64,000 bases of DNA from Paragonimus westermani (GCA_008508345.1 QNGE01000272.1:213317-277316), one strand, 5' to 3'; shown: positions 35,580-48,700, numbered from the stretch's first letter. Notes: generated by a model from the sequence alone, not told the origin. Made by a program: numbers and translations.

Positions 35580-38110
35580 TCTGTTTCTCCAATCTTCTTA
35601 TTGTGGATGACTTCAGCTCACCCAAACTCAACTCCATAGCGACTTCTCATTAGGACCGTGACTGTGGATTTTCGGAACAATTGACAATATCGATCCATGA
35701 GAAAGCCTGGACGCAGCATGACCAACTACCTACAAGGCATCACCCAGGACACATTCCTTGAATGATCTGGTCATCACGAACGAGGCTCACCTGGCAGATA
35801 GAGTGGTCATCAAATCACCGCTAGGGCACAGTGACCACATGTTACTAACCTTTGATTTTATCTCTTACTGGTTCCAAAATGCTGTAACAAAGACTACGTT
35901 CCGAAACTCCCAGAAAGCTGGTTTTAACGCGCTAAGAACGTCCTTGAGCACACTCAGCCTTACATCCGACTCAGTGAACTTGAACCACCTATCTTTTAGA
36001 GCTGCCATTCACGAAGATGATGAGGCATTTGTTCCTCAAAAACCATGGAAGTTAACTTGTGCACTGCTTCCGCCGAATATACGTCGAATTCTTGAAGTAC
36101 GTTCTCGTCCATTCTCCAAGCAGAAGCTGTCGGATGGGTCGGAATATCTAGAAGCCTTTTGCTCCTTACGAAACAGATGCAAGCAGGAAATCCCTCATTA
36201 CACCCAACAGGTACAATCAAAGATCCCACCGACAGCTAGACAGAATAAGAATTCTCCTTTCAAGTGCATGCGTCGCCATAGAAAAACTAAACCCTCAGCG
36301 CTTTCTCTGCGGCTTCCCGACGGAGAAACCTCCTCTAACACCAAAGTGGTGGCTGAGGTGTTCAGATAGCACTACCCAACAGTCTACACTGTGGGTTTGC
36401 CAAACTGGCATCCAATTCTTCTGCGGGGACACTTCCAATGCCCCCTCCTGACGGCTGACTTCTCTATGCTAGACGTTCAGGGTCTCTTGGTTGAGGACAT
36501 TCCATACGGTGCCATCGTACCGGACGCGATCCACCCCAGGGTCCTCGGTTTAGCGGTGCTTTTCTTCAGCCTGTTTAAGCAGACACTTCAGAAGCATGGA
36601 AAGAAGCCACTGTCACACACATATTTAAGGCGGGTGATCGTCACCCCCCTGTTATTTATCTGACGATCAGCCTTACCAGCATCCCGTGCAAGGTAATGAG
36701 GCGATTGTTAATACGCTCCATCCTTAAGCATTTCTTCTCAATCAATCTTTTTGTCCGACTCAGCATAACGTTCTTCCTGACCGGTCACGCATGACCAATA
36801 CTTTACTCTCCATGGATAGCCTAACAGAGGTCAAACACATCGGTCTTATCTCTCATGTTATCCTATTCGACTTTGCCCAATCCTTTTACCGAGTTCCACA
36901 CAGTCCTCAGGTATATAAGCTAGCAGATTATGGGATCCAAGGAGAGATTCTCCACTGGATTACTTCCTTTCTTTGCAACAAAACTTTCAGAGTAGAAACC
37001 GGTACGGGCCTTTCGTTTCCCTCTCCGGTTTTCTGCGTGAGTTCCTCAATGATCTGCACTTGGTCCATCGCCGTTTCCGATATACATCATTGACCTCCCA
37101 GAGCCTATTTCCGGCAAAGCCCTCGGTTATGATGGTGACTTTGGCATCTGGAAAGCATGTGACCACAATGCATTGCAGATTATCCTTGACCGTGTTGAGC
37201 GCTGGTCAGATGACTGACGTCTCCTTCTGAACGAAAACAAGTGTGCACACATGTCACTAGTAGGAGACTCCGGGAACCTATCAGTGATGCACAGTGCAAA
37301 ATTTTTAATGAATATCGCGGAAGTTGACTTTTAAGACGGTCTATGGATTTGGCTATCATCTGGTTTATCCTTCTCTTAACACTATCAGTTGGCCGCCAAA
37401 AGGGGATTTATGACTCTTGGGATGATAAAAATAGCCTTTTCCCCACATAGACCGGAACGTCTTACAAACACGCTTTACGGCGTCTACATCAGACCACTGC
37501 TAGATTATGCCAATCAAGTCGTCCATACCTCGTTTGAGGGTGGACATACCCGACATTGGGTGTGTCCAGCGAGTGGCCACCAAAATGGTCACTGGCATGC
37601 GGCACCTCCTCTAAATTCTTGATCGTTTTCCACTTGAGTTCGGGAGACTCCACGATGGCCCAGTTCTCTTTAGTACCGGGCTCGTGCAACAATTATTCAC
37701 CCTAGTAAATGATGACAGTCGAAGTGATCACGACAGGAAGCTCTGTGAGCTTCGACCTCGGACATTCTCAGGACAGCAGTTCTTTTCTCACATAGTTATC
37801 AACTACCGGAACAACCTTCCACTAGAGATCGTTAGCTGCTCTTCTAGGAACTCTCTCGAAGTGTTAGTGGAGTCCCACCTACTTAAAAACTGTCAACTTA
37901 GTAATTTACTCGGTTCTGCTTGAATACTATTTTACTTTGTTCTGGGGACTTTTTGTAACCCCCAAAAGCGGTACTACACGCTGTTTTTAATGATCGCCTT
38001 TCAAGTCAACAGAAAACCACCAGACATCGAAACGACAAACTGATTGGATTCGGGTAGTTTGGGTGCAGCCTCGAACCGGTATACAAATCGCTGAAATCGC
38101 TCCGTTCTAC
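35580..38110 (+). mobile_element. CR1-like copy E: endonuclease C-terminus to 3' untranslated region
   Basis: The copy starts mid-endonuclease (LLIVDDFSSPKLNS, about 35,600). A long open frame from 35,758 to 36,368 includes LVITNEAHLADRVVIKSPLG and HSDH, with the SDH triad intact at 35,830-35,838, through the linker LRLPDGETSS. RT pieces follow: FDFAQSFYRVPHSPQVYKL (about 36,868-36,924), then LGYDGDFGIWK, where YADD has become YDGD (37,128-37,139). The tail FFSHIVINYRNNLPLEIVS lies at about 37,780-37,840, with a stop at 37,921 and the family 3' untranslated block to 38,105. Stops at 36,367 and elsewhere and several frameshifts make it inactive. Confidence 0.8.
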
Positions 38111-38117
38111 ACACTTG

Positions 38118-38250
38118 CTATAACCTGCAAGAGCGGTGTTACACCTGTTTACAATGGTTGGATTCCAGATCAAAGAACATCGCTTGACACTGAATGAAAC
38201 AAACCGAATTGATTTAATCATCTCGAGCTCCCTGCCTTGAACGTATGTGA
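38118..38250 (+). repeat. tandem second copy of the CR1-like 3' tail
   Basis: The sequence GAGCGGTGTTACACCTG... resembles the tail of copy E at about 37,968-38,060 and that of copy F at about 3,790-3,915. Two 3' tails therefore stand in series with a dozen bases between. Either the 3' untranslated region was duplicated or a very short second insertion occurred. Confidence 0.55.
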
Positions 38251-38583
38251 TATCTGCCGAACCAGTGAACCACTAATGTCCCGCTGAACTGACTCGTATT
38301 AGTTGGTCAGGCACCTTATTAACTGCATACGAAAATACGTTTGCGGTTGATAGCTCCTTTTTCAAAGGAGGTGTGAGTATATACTCACAAGTTACGAAAT
38401 TATTCATACGGTACTTCACGAGAGCATCTGTGCGTTAGTTGTTTTAAATGATAAACTTGTCAAGGTTATGTCGGTGATATTGTACTACCATTTTAAAATA
38501 GCCTCTTTAGGGTCGTAGGTGGTAGTTACCACGGGATTTGTCATAGTGTTATAAGCCCCTGTTGTAAGAATACTGAAGTCTGT

Positions 38584-40233
38584 ATGTTATTGTGTATAAT
38601 GCCACGTGGTGAAACCATCCATGAGGCCCACGGAATATCGAAATACAACGAACATGCAGATGAAACATTTACTATATTGGAAGAAAACTACTATTACAAA
38701 TCTGCCAAACGAAAAAGAAAAACGAATATACCACAGAAGCTTGACGTTTCTGGGGACGAGTTGGAGGACTACTCATCAGCAGTTCATACATCCTGCCCAG
38801 TTGAACCCATAAATCTGATTAACAAAGGAATGCAGAATCCTCAGTCGCCACTCCGAATTTCCTCAAAGAGTAAGGAAAAAGACGTTACAGAGACAAACTT
38901 TCTAGTGGAGCCAGCAAGAATTTACAGCAATTTGTTGAATTATCTTCTGCTGAAACACCAGATTCCTTCTGAAAATGTTAGCGGTTTCCATACGCTATTT
39001 GGTATCAACAGACAAGTGAACCATTCCAGCGAGTCAAGAGGAGCAGCTTTTGTCACCTCACCTAACTTACCACAATTAAACTCTGGCATTCTTCATCACA
39101 CTTCGAGTAATCTTACCAGTGACGAGTTTCTACAGCATTCGTATGCTGAAGAGCATTTTTTGCCAGAACACATTTCCGCGTTGAAAACAAGGCATGAAGA
39201 AATTTCAAAGGAAGCATATTCGAAATTAACTTCCGGTTGTGATACATTTTACAAACAAACAATTGCGAACGCAATTAATGCGTGCGTTCACAGTATACCT
39301 ATCCCCAAAACAGGTTATAATAACTACGAAGCTATGTTACTGTGTTACAAGAGCCTAATAGAGAAAGCCTATTCTCTGCAGTATTCCATTGATGTCTACG
39401 TGAACCTTTTGTTGAATACTCCAATGATTGGTCCTCAGTGTTTCCTTCCGTCAAACGGTTACTTAGGTAGCCCTAATGCCGCTAATTTTCGTCCACATTC
39501 TCCTTCAGTAAATTCATTATCTCAGGTTCATCCAGTTTTAGGAGGACACTGTTTGAACGCAAATTTTAAAACTGCCGCTTTTGATATCTCTCGCGCAAAT
39601 TGTAACAATTTACAGCGTACTAAACAGACAGAGTCTTCATCACTTAAATGTGACTCAACAATTAATGCACTTAGTTCGGGCGATGAGCGTTCCCAGAAAA
39701 GTGGAAGGAGTACACCACGTCCCGTTGATCTGACAAAATGCGATTATTGCTTGAACCGAAAATCGCCACAACTACCTCAGTTACTTCAAACAACCACCAA
39801 AGCTGGTGAGTTCAATGAAAAAATACCAAGGGAAACAGGTATTCCTATGGTGCGCTCTGACAGGACAAATGGGTGTGAAAATTTGAGCTCAATGGTGTGC
39901 ACCCACTCACCACAAATTTACAGGTCATTTGATAGTAACCGGTTTTCACCCTCGGAGAAGTTCGAATTTTCAATTCAAAACGGTGGTGCTGTCAGCTTTT
40001 CTTCGCCGTCATCATTGGAAACTAATCCGCTGTCGACGCCCTCAGTATTACCTCAAAGAAAGAAGTCTTACTTTAAAACGAAACGTGCAAAAAAGTCCTT
40101 CATGGCAGGCAGCGCTACGACAATGACGAGCGCAGGAACTTCCGAAAATCCTTTACTGAAAAAGTCTAATTTCAGGGGAACCAGCGAGGAAGAAAACAGA
40201 GTCTCCCCAGATTTCAAACCAACTGAGATGGAC
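38584..40233 (+). CDS. long exon of an unidentified, probably nuclear regulatory protein
   Basis: Open for 550 codons to a strong donor (GAC|GTAAGT; GT at 40,234-40,235), with a stop inside the intron three codons later. The first ATG is 38,584; the ATG at 38,599 has a better context (A at -3). The frame is open back to 38,497, with a possible acceptor TCTTTAG at 38,510, so this need not be exon 1. The protein is rich in Ser, Asn and Pro, with no catalytic domain, signal peptide or membrane segment. Residues 42-53 (KRKRKTNIPQKL) resemble the RRKQ--PQ-L motif that recruits NuRD in SALL/FOG-type repressors. Residues 380-385 (PVDLTK) match the CtBP-binding consensus. Residues 492-504 are a basic cluster suitable as a nuclear signal. 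The family is unknown; a transcriptional corepressor-binding factor is the best inference. Confidence 0.75.
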
Positions 40234-43200
40234 GTAAGTTAGTATGGAATTTTCTAGACAAGCTAACTGCCTCAGGTTTGCATTTCCAGCGTGCTATCAG
40301 TATCTCACACCCGATTGAAATTAACTTTCCAATATTCAGCAAACTTTCAGTTCTCTGTGGGGGGAAATGCGCCACATTCTTTTTTCTTACTATATAGTCT
40401 CAATTCTTTGGAGAACAAACCGTATGTTATCAGCCGAATAGTGCGTATTGCATGAACCCCCATTTATCATAAAGTGTTTCAATCAGTTAAACGCTGCAAG
40501 TTCCCAATAAGCGAACAAACTTGGTCACGTAACTGAAAGCTGTCGTGAGGTAAAACCTCTTCCTAGTCAACCTCACTCATGCAGCTGAGAAACATCACTA
40601 ACATTCAGACAAAATCTGAAAAGTTCGTATTCATTTAAAACAAGTTACCGTTCGTTTGTGTTATTTAGTGCGTTTTCAGTTGGGCGCGTAGCATTTTGAA
40701 TTTCACTACAGCAAGACAGATTTTTTATAGTACGTAATATATATCCAACACAAATGCGTTAAAACCCAACAACTTATTTCACTTATACCACGTTGATTTG
40801 AAAGCATAGTCTTTGTGGGCAAGCACATACCACAGTTTGGCAGTAGTCGAGCATAGAAAGTGGCTTATTACCAATGAGTTATTCATACATCAGTGGTTTT
40901 TACAAGCAACGCTGACGATGACAAGTATGCCCGTAAGTAGCGGAGTACAAAGATAAAACTTTCACCACTGAATCTCTAATGCTTAATAGTAATTATTTTA
41001 ATGTAGCGAAATTTGAATTTGCTTATCTAACTTTCTGGTTGTACGGTTTTGTCCCTAATTCAAAATTGAAACTTAAATTTGCTCCAGACGGTCCGGTGCA
41101 AGTTGAACATACCTCTTCCTTTAGCGTTAATGTGTAAAAGTTTCTCAGCACACGGAATTTAGCAGCTCTGAAGAACTGAAGGGTCTGAGTGTCAGCAAGT
41201 GATGCTCAACAAAACTGGAAGTCGAGGACATTTATTCACGTCAGGACATTATGTTCACTGCACTTAGAAAACTTAGTGTTCATAATGTTCATTCAATAAG
41301 GGAACGGAAGGGCAAGTAGGGACCAAGTTACAACTGGTACACGACAAGCTAATGAAGATTCCTTTTACATATTATTCATTGGAACAGCGGTAAAAAATAA
41401 ACGTCTAGTTTACACAACCTAATAGCAAGTTGAACAAATATCGAATGATTTTCTAGCTTTCCTAGACATCTAAATAATTTCTCAAGATGGCGCAAAGTTG
41501 ACAGTCTCAACTACAGAATAGCGATCAGAAGCTTCTAACGGAGTTTTATGTTGAATGGAGCTGGAAACAAGCGTGAAAATGCTAAAATCAAAATTTATTC
41601 ATCACTCCTTTAAGACGGACAGAAAAATAACCGGACGATAAGGTGAACTGAGCAATTCCTGGTCGCAACAGTAAAGTGGAATATAACAATAAGAAAAAGT
41701 ACCGAAACAAAATCCAAAGTGCATGGACTATATTTGGTCAAGAGAATTGAAAACTCACTTAATGTAAGTTTGACGATGACTGCGGTTGGCTGACATCTCG
41801 AATATTTTTAGTGACAGTAAGTTTATTGACCAATGTCTTCAACTGAACAGAAAACGTATACCTACTCAACAAAATTGAAAAACTACGGTATTCAGCAGGC
41901 GAAGTAACCTGGTTTCCTAATCAATTGGGGTTTTTCGCAACTGTCGATGAATCAGCTAACAGCTGCTCCGTGTAACTTGAGAAAAACCAGAGAGTTAAGT
42001 TCAGTATGCAGTCTTCCAAACATTACCAGTTAATTTCTTGACAAACTGATTGGCTTTTGCAGTTTGTCTAACTACAAGGTAAGAAACTTTAATCTTATTC
42101 TTGCGGCTATTTCATCAGTTGTATGGTTTCTAAAAAACCATGACCCCACATACTTATCCTATTATTAATTTTAATGTGAAAAGACAATACGCATGAACAT
42201 TGTACACTATATGCTCCAGGGAAAATCAGATGTTCTTTCGGTGCCATACTGTTTTCACTTATCAAAAACCAGTGAGACTCAGAATCAAGATAAGCCATGC
42301 AAACTGTGTTTGAACTAAACAAATTTCTGAACAATACATTTCAAATTTCATTTTTTGATGACATACCCACCTGCGCCAAGTAACAGTGCAAATTCCTTAA
42401 CCATCTCAAGAATACAACAGGCAAATATAGTAATTACTAATCAATTTAAGCAAATAATTAAGCAGTTTGAATAAGACTTAAAACTTTCTAGCGGAAGAAC
42501 ATGATTATTGAGCTTGAGTCTGCTCAAGCTTGTTCGCTTTGAATCTTGGACTGGGACTTTCATATCAGCTGAATACCACGATGCTAAAAGGGACGCACAG
42601 ATGAGTAATTGTGAGCTAATTCAGTATTTAGATATTGATATCGTACAAATAAGAATTCTTGAGAAGTATTCACGTATAACACGTGGGAATTGGCACATAA
42701 AAACGAAGTAATCGCTCAAGGAGTTATTGACAATATATTCTTTGCATTAAACTATACTCGTTTGTTACACTGATTCGTAGAAAATATCCATCGACTGTAT
42801 GCATATCAATAGGGGTTGAATAAGATGCTAAGCAAACAGCCTTTATTGCTATACTATTCGTAAACCAATCTGTCTCGAACGGTTTTCGGAATAGTCACGC
42901 GTGGAAGCGTTTGATGAGTTATATCAGGAGTGACAGTTCGCTTTAACGCCGTGAACAGCGTCCAAGTGAAGACTATGTTATCAACCGACCTTCAGTTTTT
43001 CAATCAAACTTATTTAGTTAATATATGTTAAACACTAAAACCCAACTGGTTTAAACGTTTTGGGATTGATGAAAATGTAAGAAGTGACTGAATCAACTGA
43101 CATCTTGCGTCTTCCAAATATGCTGTTCGGATTTGTTAAATTGATCAAATGTTCTGAATTTCGCAAATGTGGATTGTCACGACTCTGAACCATTTATCTC

Positions 43201-43629
43201 TTAGATAGTGCGAGAGAAATCGCTGCAACTGTTTTGTTTAACTGAACTTTCCACCTTGTATAATGGAAACCATCACTGTTTTCTGGAAAGTTTCAAACTG
43301 TCTGCAATAGTAAACTATGGTCCATCAGGATTAGATTAATGGTGTTCGTATAAAGTTAACTACAAGTGTGTCACCAGGAAAATGGGAAGTCTGAAGAGAG
43401 TTCTTAATATATGTTTTCAGTGGATAACTTATTAATGCCACTCTTTTAGATGAAGTGAGACTGCTGTTGCAATCACATAAACTATCACGAATTTTCCAGG
43501 TTGCTGGTACAGTTTAAATATCAGATTTTTGAACTGATTGCCCTGACTTAATGTATACTTCGTGCCTTTCTGTATTCAGTCAACTGCAAATAAAAGCCAA
43601 ATTTTGAAGCGTCATCGCAATATTTTCAG
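40234..43629 (+). other. intron-like sequence after the long exon
   Basis: AT-rich, stop-dense in all frames, with no recognisable repeat coding. A 16-base segment with perfect splice borders (TTTTGCAG before 42,065, AAG|GTAAGA at 42,081) is noted but is out of frame with the upstream exon. Confidence 0.5.
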
Positions 43630-43658
43630 ATGATTAAGATTAATGCCTATTTTGGCGG
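43630..43658 (+). CDS. candidate 29-base micro-exon of the same gene
   Basis: Bounded by ATATTTTCAG and GG|GTAAGT. It is open in phase 0, as the long exon requires, encodes MIKINAYFG plus two bases, and leaves phase 2. That is the phase needed by the candidate exon at 53,192. Evidence is splice sites and phase only; a 29-base match can arise by chance in 24 kb. Confidence 0.3.
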
Positions 43659-45744
43659 GTAAGTATATCGGTTAGCTCAATTAGTCCTTATTTCGAAAGA
43701 TAACTGAGCGGGTCCCGGACCATTCTGTTTTTTTTTTATAAACTTCTGTTTGGGAGAATGGCGGCAGAAGACATAGTACCCAGTCGTAAGGTCGGAAATC
43801 AAAAACGATCAAAAGTGCTCAAAAATACCTAGAAAAGAACAGGAGTTTTGTAAGATAAAACTGTTAAATGTACGTGAGTGGTGTTTGTGGAGGAAAGAAT
43901 TTGTTTAAAAAAGATGGGAAGTATAGGGTTTGACTATGGGAAATATTTACTCTACGCCCAAATTAAAATCTACGATTTGGTTTAAAAACAGAGATGGAAA
44001 GAGCTGCAATTCTTCCCACTCCTTGTTTATTTTCACTGACAGTGAATTAAACTATTAAAAATTATTGGCACATATGCCTTGAACGTACGGTTTATTAAGA
44101 TGTTGTAAACCGAAGATATTAAGGTGAACTATTCTAGGACGGATTAGTTCACCACACCTGCCGACATCGAAATGGTAGTACTTTATTCGAGATCTACTAA
44201 CAACTGCATGTTTTAGTCAGTTCATCGGGTACTCTCTAGCCTGTTGCTGATTAGTAAGCAGGAACGGTGTTATTTACTAATGTATAACCAAGTCACAGTC
44301 GAATTTATTCGAAGCTGTACCTTTTTAACAGTGCGAACGTAGCCTGCTCCATACTTTTTATTCTCTTATTCGTAAAATATGCGTTTTCGACACTTTGGAG
44401 CGTCTATGCAATAGTTCGAACTGTGATCCTGAGTCAGTTCAAACAGATTTTATTCTCAACTCACAAATTCAGTTTCAATAGCTGAAGCTGCCTAGATGGT
44501 AGATTATTCTGAGTTGTTATTCAGAAGCAGTCACTTGATACATGTAGCGTTTGGAAGACTCACTGCAGCGTTAGAAAAGGTATACACTTATAAAGATATC
44601 GCTAATTCGATATCCGTCTCCTGCCTTCAAAAAATGTAGATCCGTAGCAGTGTATGTTGCGCGGTTTATAATACCAGTGGTTTTTTTAAAGAAGGTTATA
44701 CTGAGCGTGGCGAGAGAAATTGTGTGGGGATCACTGGGGATATATAAAAGTGACTGTTTAAATTGAATGTACAGAAAAAACTCAGAGAGCGAATATGCAT
44801 ATATCAAATTAGACAATGAAACCTCGTCTGAAACTTCTTATGTTACCAATAATCGTAATTAGTCAGATTCTCCAAAGCAACTGTTACTTACTAAGATTTA
44901 AAACCATCTGGACACAAAGTAATAATCACTGACAACAGTTTCATCCACGTGTAACTTACCTGAACACACGTGCTTTAATGTTCCCGATGAATTGATTTAT
45001 CACTCAGTTTGTTTAACTTAAAAGCCGTGATCAGTGAAATGATTGTGACTGATGAGAATTCAGTCAACGGTAAATCCATTTTCCAATCCTCATAGTCCGA
45101 ATCACACAAACGTTTGTTTCTTGTATTGACGGAGACATATTTTTGTTAAGACAAAAGAGTTAGCTTGATTTGGTCGCGGGTTACAAAATTCTCCTATTCG
45201 TAAAAGTTGATTATTTTATTTTTTCACATACGAATCCACTGCCATGCGGAATACACAGTTCAGTCTTTGAAATGAAAGTAAACATTACTCGCAAATATTA
45301 CCTGCCTGATTTTAACAAGCTAACTTATCATAAAGTAAACATGCAAAACCCTCTGTCGTATGCTGATTATGAAGAGATAATGAATGGATAACAGTTACAG
45401 CTTACACCCATATATACTTCAACAATTGTTCATAATAAACTTCTTATTTTGCACGTAAAACAAACCTAGTTTTCTGTCAAATATAGTTAAGTTATTTTGT
45501 CTGATGAAAATATCACAGACATTAATATACAGAACTCATCAGGTCTAAAGTCCCATGTAATTGCTGGTTGACTCCAGTCTTACAATTTACAACCAGATTC
45601 GATCTATCGCACTACTGGTCACAGGTTTGGACGAGCCAATAAGACAAAATGAACCGTAACTTTGAAGTGATATCGGTGGTATGGAAAGACTGTGCAGTCT
45701 TACTTTCAGGTAAAAGAATTCAACCGATGCAAAAATGTTCATCT

Positions 45745-45795
<51 letters not shown>
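45745..45795 (+). repeat. TAG trinucleotide microsatellite, 17 units
   Basis: A perfect run of 17 TAG units. On the plus strand one frame is all stops and the others read Ser or Val codons; no coding context is present. It is likely to vary in length between individuals. Confidence 0.97.
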
Positions 45796-45797
<2 letters not shown>

Positions 45798-48700
45798 AAG
45801 AGTAATGTTAATCTTGCAGGAGAGTGATTATGCTCTTACTTCGTATACATACCCATGTGTATAGCAACATTTTATAGCTTACAGAGCAGAATTTCATGAT
45901 AAGATTAAGCGGTAAAGTTTCACCAATCAACCTGAAAGTTGGAAATTCTGTCATCATAACCGATGCCTCCTCATCAGTACTATAATAGGTTAGCGTCAAC
46001 AGTAGAGCTGTCACTTGGTGAAGGTGGAAGAAAAACCAATAGTTTGTGAATTTAATGAGGTGCCAAAGATGCAATGGAAATGTACACCTTTTTGTGCGTT
46101 GAAAAGTTCAGTAAGTCCCTGGACATTTGGTTCGTGGTTCATTGATATTGTGGTTATTTAAGTGATTAACGATTACGTGTGTTAGTAAGGGAAGGCTTTT
46201 ATGAACGCAAGTGTGAATCCTGGTGAGAAAGCGAACAATGTTTGGAATAGGTCCACGGAAGAAGGAAAATTTTCAGCAAACTGTCCGCATGCTTCTAACT
46301 GAGGATCAAACAGTAAATTTGTTGAAGCTTACGAGCAACTCTTTAACTTACGGGACCTGAAACTATTCGTATTTAGTCGTACTTTTGAGTACGTTCAGTG
46401 GAGAACCATGAGTACTACAGGAGTTCACTCACACTCCAGGGAATTCAAGTTTGAGTTTACCGTTTACGAAGAATAATGATGACAACAGGTTCGTCCGCTA
46501 ACAGGCCTGCTGTAGCTCCGGAGGTTTTGGATTTTGTAGACAGTGATCCTGTGTTCGTTTTCAGAAGTATATAAAAGTCTGCGTTTGTCTTTTCTGTGAT
46601 CAACAAGCATACAGCATTCGTAAAATTGAATTTGATAAGACAGATGCCGAAAGGTGTCACTCAGTTGCAAAAGCCATCGTTGAATTATGCCTAAATGTTC
46701 TCCATTGTTGCCGGACCCGCGATTGAGCTATTTTTTAAATTGATAATGCCAAGCACAGCATAGCTGAAGCATTCACTTCAATCAGTCAGAAAATGATTGG
46801 TTGAGAGCCTCCTATTTTCCTATTCAGTAGATTCATCCAGTTCCAGGATACCTGAAAATTTTATCACTATTAAGAAGGTATGTAGTTATTTTCAACCGCA
46901 AAAATACGACAGTATAAGTGTTTTTGTAACAAAATCTTATCGGTGAGTACTCATGGTCTATTTTGCTTTTGACGGTCAGACGGAATTTTCAGCCAGCTTA
47001 GCTCAAAAGAAACACATCCGGTTTATGCGAAAGTGGTCAGACGATCACACCCTCAATGTAGGAAGAACATGTAATACTGAAGTGTTCCATAGTGAACTAA
47101 AACTTGGGTATAGTGTTTCAGATCGTAACCTACTGGTCAAAGTTTTTAGCTATATATAAGAGATCCCTTCGAGCGCCTGGTATTCAATTTACAAAATGAA
47201 TTCTTGGTCTGATATGTAAACATTAGCTTGTCAGTTTTGTGGATTAGTATAGGTTAATTTCTAAACAGTGTTTTTAACTGTCCACCTAGTTGCAACCGAT
47301 AAGACACAGTTAGGTCATTCAAGTTTTTCTGATTAAGTGGGATGCACTGAAATGTGTCACCAACAAGCATAAACTACTTGCAATCGTTCAGAAGTAATCG
47401 TACGTTATTTTTTGCCCCAATTTGTACTTAGGAACGGTCAATCGGCCCATAACGGAATAGGTTGCGGGTTACACCATGTACCATCCTACTTTGTGGACTC
47501 AGCTCTGAAGTTGGTAGTGTGTAGATTCTAGAATGTAAAATAATGAGAGAAAATGCAGTATTGCTATTTGAAATTGAAGCCTAGAAATATCAGCCATTCT
47601 TTTGTTATATTCCCGATCTAACGAACGGTAGCGGTTGTCACAAAATTCTATTTAATTTAACTTGAGTTGATTTATTTTCCAAGGCTATCCTGTACACACA
47701 TAAGCGTTCTTTTAGTCAGTAGGCTAAACTCCACCTCCTCCTTGAAGTCACGAGACCACAGACACATTTATTCTTTCGTCTCATTAGCAACTGAAAGGAA
47801 TATCTGGTCATATAAACTAACTTCCTTATTGAAGTCATAGAGCGCTATCCTTGCCGGTACATGTCGACTGCCATTTGTCACTAGTCCTACAAACCGAAAA
47901 GCTAGATCGACACGTACATCTTATCTCAGTAGTGTTATGATACCGGGTGAGTGATACATCATTCAGAACATAATGCATCAGACGACATGCTACATGTAAT
48001 CTGGAATTCATGAATAATTGTTGTTTGGGTTGCATTACATCCTGGTATAGTGATTGTGAATATATGTGCGACGATATTCACATAAAGCTTGCAAGCCAAC
48101 CATCCCGGCATTGTTTTACACACGTCATGGGTAATTTTGCACTGCTTACAACGGCTAGCCCTCGTAATCCGGGATATATGTGTCAACGCTTGTCACGATG
48201 ATACGGACATCCCTATTAGGTTATGGTCATGTCATCCTAGCTCGTTCAGTAGGGTCTGCTATCACAGAGGAAAACGTTACTAGCTGTCTTATAATGAAAC
48301 AGTTGTAAGTGGCTGCTGTGCCAAAATGTGTTCACAGAGGGGTGGGCACCTGTACGAAAACATTTGTTAATAATCAGCCATAACTCTCAGTTCATGTGGC
48401 AAGCAGTTTGTCATTTATTGTGTGCGAAATTGTGAACGTTAGTCACTGACACATGAGCCGAGCACACACTACGCTAATATGTTGGGGTTCGATCGGACGT
48501 TACTTTGCGCTTGTAAAGTAAACGATATTTCTGGCATGAACTTTATAATAATCTTTTAATCAACTGATTAACACAAGTTGGTATACGTTCGTGTCATCAG
48601 ACCTTCTGTTACTTTTGAATTCTTGATATCGGAGGTTGCACAAAATGGTAAGCAAATTAATTACACATTTATCAGTTCGATCAAAGCTAACTAAACAATT

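Noticed and set aside
42065..42080. A 16-base segment with perfect splice borders, considered as a micro-exon of the long-exon gene.
   Set aside because: In phase 0 it reads TTT GTC TAA, a stop, so it cannot follow the 40,233 donor as coding sequence.
46953..47159. A frame with an acceptor-like start (TTTTGACGGTCAG), considered as an exon.
   Set aside because: No good donor or terminal context and no recognisable protein features beyond chance.
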